16,594 nucleotides of DNA, from positions 1 to 16,594 of the forward strand of contig CAKRKK010000030.1 of assembly GCA_934358235.1 (NCBI GenBank), read 5' to 3'. Below the pieces are notes generated by a model, which searched no databases, had not been told where the DNA came from, and saw only the letters and a list, made by a program, of their open reading frames with translations. Below, in pieces: positions 12,749 to 16,594 of the stretch (within the stretch, counting starts at the first letter, position 1; each line of letters begins with the position of its first letter). Origin of the DNA: an uncultured Lachnospira sp. (GTDB taxonomy: Bacteria > Bacillota > Clostridia > Lachnospirales > Lachnospiraceae). The translations under genes were made by a program, and so were the position numbers.

Positions 12749-15748
12749 TTGAATACAGAATTTATTAATTATTGTATAAAAAGTGTAAGAAGACGGTGGA
12801 AAAGTCTGTTAAGAGCCGCATTATCAATATTTCTGGTGTTTGCATTTGTTACAGGAATTATGCTGTTTAAGTCCAATATGTACCAATGGCAGCTTCAATC
12901 GGCAAAACAAAGGTTCGGTAGCTGGATTGTAATGTTGTATGACAGCAATAAAGAAGAGAATAAAGAACTTAAGAATCATCCCTATCTTAATGAATCAGGA
13001 AAAGCATCAATAGATAATTATGTGTACGAAGAAGGGGAATGTACAGATATTAAAGTTGGTTATATGACAGATGAATTCTTAAGAATAGGTAATATATCAT
13101 TGAAGTGCGGAAGAATGCCAGAAAAGGATGATGAAGCAGCAATAGAATGGGATTCTTTAATTAAGCTGAATCAGGGAACACAGATAGGCCAGGAGATACA
13201 TATAGAAGTAAAAAATGGAAGCAGCCAGACAACAGAAACCATAGAAAAAACATATAAGCTTACAGGAATACTTAGTAATTATACGAATGTGTGGAATGGA
13301 GGGGAATACATACCGGGTATAGTTGTTACTGAAAGTGAAGGAGAGTCAGTTAACAGAATAGGAAAGGCAGCATATATATATTCATCTAATTATTACATCA
13401 ATAATTACAGGGATATATACGATGGTCTGGTAAAGAAAGCACATAAAGAGCTCGTATATAACAGCAGCGTATATGATTATAAACCTTGGTCGGGTGGTTA
13501 TGTATATGATTATATGTATGTATTACTTATGATTATAGGTGTGGCAGCAATTATACATCAGGTTCTTGTACATAGCAGGGAGCGTGAGCCTGTAAGGAAT
13601 ATTCTTGCAAATATTGGTGCAAAGAAGATACACATATTAGGACTTTCGTTTATAGAAAATGTTGTAATAATTGTCGCGGCTGCAACAGCAGGTCTGATTT
13701 TTTCAATAATTACAAGCAGTATAATATGCAGTATAATAAGCAATATTAAAGGAATTCAGTTTTTTAATATTGAAAGCAGTATATATGTATATGTATTAAT
13801 AATGCTTGGAATTGCCCTCGTTACAAGTATGCTGGCGGAGGGAATAGTTAATACCTGTAATAGTGTTAATTATGGTTATAAAAGAAGAAAGAAAAAAAAG
13901 AGATTAGCAAAAATAACACAATTAAAGTTAATTAATAAAAACAACTATATCGGACAGACCAGCAGAAGGCTTAGAAAATCGCAGGGAGCGGCTGCTAATA
14001 TTGCAATAAGAGTATTTGCATTGTTAATGTGTGTAATTATAATAGGATGTGCAGCTAATTCCATAAAAGCATACAGACGGTATCAGGATATAGATGCACG
14101 TTCAGATATTATTGCATTTAATAAGACAGATAAGAGTACGAATTACATGCTTTGTTATGGATATAAGGATTACAGGGCTAAGGATTATTATATATCTGGA
14201 GAAAAGGAAAAAATATGGACAAGGGATAATCTTAAATCAGACATACAAAATACAGAATATTTGCGTGACATCAATAAAGAGACATACGATAAAAGCAATA
14301 AAAGATGTTATGATAATGATCCGGTAACAGGGGAAAGCAGAAGGTATTATAACAGGTTCGGTTCATATGAATTAATGTATAATGTCAAACCAGCAGATAC
14401 GATTATGTATAAGGCTATAGATAATAATATTATTGATTACATAAATAATATTGACGGAGTTGAGGATGTAAGCTATGGATATTATGAAACAGGCAGAATG
14501 TGGAGCTGGGATAATATAGATTATAATAAGCTGGGATTAGCATGGTTTAAACAATATAATTTTAATTCTGTGGAAATGCTTAATCAGGTAGATATACCAG
14601 ATAAATATCTTTTTGCAACAGAGTATGTAGAAGCTGAAGCTGACATATACAATATATTAAGTGAGTATGTTGATAAAGAAAAGCTGGATATGGAAGCCTT
14701 TAAGAAGGGGGAAGCATCAGTTGTATTCGTTGATGTTAATAAGGATGGCGAATATGATGATACCTTAACTGAGGGAACAGATATAAATCTTATGAAATAC
14801 TATTGTGACATAAATGGAACTTTTGCCTATAATAATTCCAGATATAGAGCCAGTGCCTATAACAAAGCCTTAGCTGCATATATAAAGGATAATGGTTATA
14901 GTCCATATAGCATGACTGATAGCAAGTATGATGCACGGGGAGCTACTAATTACATAGACAGCCTTTTGGTTAAACCAGATATGGATGAACTAAGAGAAGC
15001 TTATGTTAATAATTTATTATCTGACAGCGGCTTATGGATGTATTCAGAATTCATGAATTTAAGCGAAGAGGAGCAGCTTGGTAAAATAAAGAATGAATAT
15101 TATGAGCAGGTAAGAAAAGATTGCTCGTATAATATGAATTATGTTCCGGCAGCAACTACAAGCATAATATCGGTTGTGCAGTTAAATGATGAGATAAAAG
15201 ATAAGCTCAGAGAATATATACCTGAATTCGGACAATATACCATGCTGGCTTCAACAGAGCTTCTTAAGAATGCACTGGATAGCCAGAATAAGGTGTTAAA
15301 GGATTATTTTCAGTTAGATGAGCTTCCAGAAGAACTGACGCTTAATATGTCATATAACCAGATAAAGCTAAGATACAGCCTTAATTCGTTATATAGCGGT
15401 ACAGTTAATGCAGTCAACTCATATATGGAGCAGTTGGGCTGGGGATATCATTCCTATTCGGAAGAAAAGGATGCTATGAAGAGTGATACTGTTGAAACAA
15501 TTATATTATATGGCTTTACTGCATTTATAGCAGCAAGTGTATACATAATGATTTCAATAATGGTGTTAAACAACAGAATTCATCAGTATGGGCCTGTTAT
15601 GCAGCTACTAAGACGTAGCGGAGCTGATAAAAGTGTTGTATTTAATATATTGATGCGTGACTGTATATGGCAGAATCTATACTGCATAATTCTTATGCCT
15701 GTTATGTTATTAATAGAGGCAATAATCATAAGAAAAAATGTGACTTAA
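12749..15748 (+). CDS. Large FtsX/MacB-like ABC transporter permease, second paralogue (TTG start)
   Basis: This 999-residue paralogue of the preceding permease shares 33 of its first 60 residues, including YQWQLQS and RFGSW, and many later blocks such as PWSGG, YDYMY and YGYYET. Layout: TM1 about 22-40; outer domain 1; TM2 about 254-275; TM3 about 299-331; TM4 about 344-366; a very basic linker (RRKKKKR, 379-385); TM5 about 418-440; outer domain 2 about 441-915; TM6 916-940; TM7 about 973-993; end. It too lacks an eighth helix, so that topology is conserved rather than a truncation. DVNKDGEYDD starting at residue 662 is a closer calcium-loop match than in the first copy. The extra ~48 residues lie in outer domain 2. 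The two permeases probably form a heterodimer. The start is TTG, 23 nt after the previous gene. Confidence 0.88.
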   Translation: MNTEFINYCIKSVRRRWKSLLRAALSIFLVFAFVTGIMLFKSNMYQWQLQSAKQRFGSWIVMLYDSNKEENKELKNHPYLNESGKASIDNYVYEEGECTDIKVGYMTDEFLRIGNISLKCGRMPEKDDEAAIEWDSLIKLNQGTQIGQEIHIEVKNGSSQTTETIEKTYKLTGILSNYTNVWNGGEYIPGIVVTESEGESVNRIGKAAYIYSSNYYINNYRDIYDGLVKKAHKELVYNSSVYDYKPWSGGYVYDYMYVLLMIIGVAAIIHQVLVHSREREPVRNILANIGAKKIHILGLSFIENVVIIVAAATAGLIFSIITSSIICSIISNIKGIQFFNIESSIYVYVLIMLGIALVTSMLAEGIVNTCNSVNYGYKRRKKKKRLAKITQLKLINKNNYIGQTSRRLRKSQGAAANIAIRVFALLMCVIIIGCAANSIKAYRRYQDIDARSDIIAFNKTDKSTNYMLCYGYKDYRAKDYYISGEKEKIWTRDNLKSDIQNTEYLRDINKETYDKSNKRCYDNDPVTGESRRYYNRFGSYELMYNVKPADTIMYKAIDNNIIDYINNIDGVEDVSYGYYETGRMWSWDNIDYNKLGLAWFKQYNFNSVEMLNQVDIPDKYLFATEYVEAEADIYNILSEYVDKEKLDMEAFKKGEASVVFVDVNKDGEYDDTLTEGTDINLMKYYCDINGTFAYNNSRYRASAYNKALAAYIKDNGYSPYSMTDSKYDARGATNYIDSLLVKPDMDELREAYVNNLLSDSGLWMYSEFMNLSEEEQLGKIKNEYYEQVRKDCSYNMNYVPAATTSIISVVQLNDEIKDKLREYIPEFGQYTMLASTELLKNALDSQNKVLKDYFQLDELPEELTLNMSYNQIKLRYSLNSLYSGTVNAVNSYMEQLGWGYHSYSEEKDAMKSDTVETIILYGFTAFIAASVYIMISIMVLNNRIHQYGPVMQLLRRSGADKSVVFNILMRDCIWQNLYCIILMPVMLLIEAIIIRKNVT

Positions 15749-15759
15749 AGAAAAGACAA

Positions 15760-15824
15760 ATAAAAGACTGCTGAAAGTTAATAAAAGGCAGATAAAAGGC
15801 TGATAAAAAGCAAATAAAAGGTGC
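15760..15824 (+). repeat. 11-bp imperfect tandem repeat upstream of the ATPase gene
   Basis: Units of ATAAAAGGCAG type recur every 11 bp: ATAAAAGACTG (15760), a degenerate 10-bp unit (15771), ATAAAAGGCAG (15781), ATAAAAGGCTG (15792), ATAAAAAGCAA (15803) and ATAAAAGGTGC (15814). The array fills most of the 94-nt gap between the second permease and the ATPase gene and ends just before its ribosome binding site. It is A/G-rich, so the transcript would be largely unstructured and contain repeated AAAAGG. Confidence 0.8.
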
Positions 15825-15830
15825 GATTGG

Positions 15831-15836
15831 AAGGAG
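15831..15836 (+). promoter_or_regulatory. Ribosome binding site of the ABC ATPase gene
   Basis: AAGGAG lies 6 nt before ATG 15843. It is stronger than the sites before either permease, which fits the higher copy number needed for an ATPase subunit. Confidence 0.75.
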
Positions 15837-15842
15837 CTTTAT

Positions 15843-16529
15843 ATGGGTGATATATTAAGGGCAGAAGGTATATGTAAGACATATCATACAGGTATGGTAG
15901 ATGTACATGCTTTGAAAAAATGCGACATAAATATAAGAAAGGGCGAATTCACTGCAATTATAGGTAAAAGTGGTTCTGGTAAATCAACATTGCTTAGAAT
16001 TCTTGGCTCTATGGACAGACCGGATGAAGGAAAGGTATATATTGATGACATAGATATAAGTGAATTAAATGACAGACAGCTATCTAAGCTAAGAAGAGAG
16101 AAGATAGGCTATGTCTATCAGAATTATAGTCTTATACCAGAATATACTGCATATGAGAATATAGCACTTCCAGTAATTCTTGATAATCAGGATGTAGATG
16201 AGGATGAGATTAATGAATTGCTGGTATCATTGCAGATAGAGCATTGCCGCAATAAGTTTCCGGATCAGATGTCAGGTGGTGAACAGCAAAGAACAGCTAT
16301 TGCAAGAGCACTTATAATGCATCCGGCAGTTGTATATGCAGATGAACCAACAGGTAATCTGGATGCGGAAAGTGCAGAGAATGTTGCAGCCATGCTTTCA
16401 CTTGCAGCAGCCAAGTACAAGCAGACCATCGTTATGGTAACACATGATAAGCAGATGGCAGAATATGCAGACCGGATACTTAATATAGTTGATGGACAGG
16501 TAAGAACAGAGGAATTATTGTTTAGCTAA
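15843..16529 (+). CDS. ABC transporter ATP-binding protein (LolD/MacB/BceA type)
   Basis: This 228-residue cytoplasmic ATPase should energise the two upstream FtsX-like permeases. Walker A is GKSGSGKST (41-49), the Q-loop contains Q93 in VYQNYSLIPE, the signature is MSGGEQQR (143-150), Walker B is VVYADEP (163-169) followed by TGNLD, and the switch histidine is H201 in VTHDKQMAEYADR. The sequence TGNLDAESA is typical of the subfamily serving MacB, LolCDE and Bce-type permeases. Length is normal. It lies 94 nt after the second permease and is last in the visible operon, whereas in Bce-type loci the ATPase gene usually precedes the permease. About 65 nt remain after the stop, with no gene seen. 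Confidence 0.95.
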   Translation: MGDILRAEGICKTYHTGMVDVHALKKCDINIRKGEFTAIIGKSGSGKSTLLRILGSMDRPDEGKVYIDDIDISELNDRQLSKLRREKIGYVYQNYSLIPEYTAYENIALPVILDNQDVDEDEINELLVSLQIEHCRNKFPDQMSGGEQQRTAIARALIMHPAVVYADEPTGNLDAESAENVAAMLSLAAAKYKQTIVMVTHDKQMAEYADRILNIVDGQVRTEELLFS

Positions 16530-16594
16530 GTTTCTATAAATTACTTTTGGGTTGAAAATAAGTCTGGCTTGAGACTGACTTTGTAAACTGCCAG

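Noticed and set aside
16561..16594. Inverted repeat AGTCT-GGCTTG-AGACT near the window end as a terminator
   Set aside because: The stem is only 5 bp, lacks a T-tract, and the sequence ends before any further support could be seen.

Overview
The window looks like a chromosomal segment of a low-GC, Gram-positive gut-type anaerobe, most likely a Lachnospiraceae (Clostridia) member. The reasons are AT-rich DNA with heavy AGA/ATA codon use, AGGAGG-type ribosome binding sites, TGA used as a stop, a cytidylate-kinase-like orphan gene of a type common in that group, and a two-component system next to very large FtsX-like permeases. The genus cannot be fixed from the sequence alone. All genes lie on the plus strand and are tightly spaced.

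Region A (1-7466) looks like a small-molecule uptake and breakdown region. It opens with the 3' part of a polar amino acid ABC permease (5' end outside the window) and its ATPase. Next come a cytidylate-kinase-like protein and an AraC-family regulator. A 26-codon ORF follows that resembles the start of the next gene, then a clear sigma-A promoter (TTGACA-18-GATAAT), a class III PLP aminotransferase-fold enzyme, a single protein fusing an APH/SrkA-type small-molecule kinase to a short-chain dehydrogenase (SDR), and an AEC-family transporter. A kinase beside a class III PLP enzyme recalls hydroxylysine and phosphoethanolamine breakdown, where a hydroxy-amine is phosphorylated and then cleaved by a PLP phospho-lyase to an aldehyde. 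The fused SDR could act on that carbonyl product. This is the best candidate here for an undescribed pathway; its substrate is unknown.

Region B (7467-16594) starts with a 343-bp non-coding stretch (A/T-rich repeats, a CG-centred palindrome, a strong hairpin). It continues with an OmpR-type response regulator, a two-TM sensor kinase, two tandem paralogous permeases of 951 and 999 residues, and a LolD/MacB-type ATPase. This looks like a sensor-regulated ABC export or peptide-detoxification module. It differs from the classic Bce type in gene order, in the sensor's sizeable outer loop, and in permeases with two large outer domains and only seven predicted helices. Both permeases carry a calcium-loop-like D-x-N-x-[DE]-G-E-Y-D-D motif beginning at residue 662.

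Several gene starts were set by ribosome binding sites or paralogue alignment, including a TTG start for the second permease. No RNA genes, CRISPR arrays, insertion sequences or attachment sites were seen.
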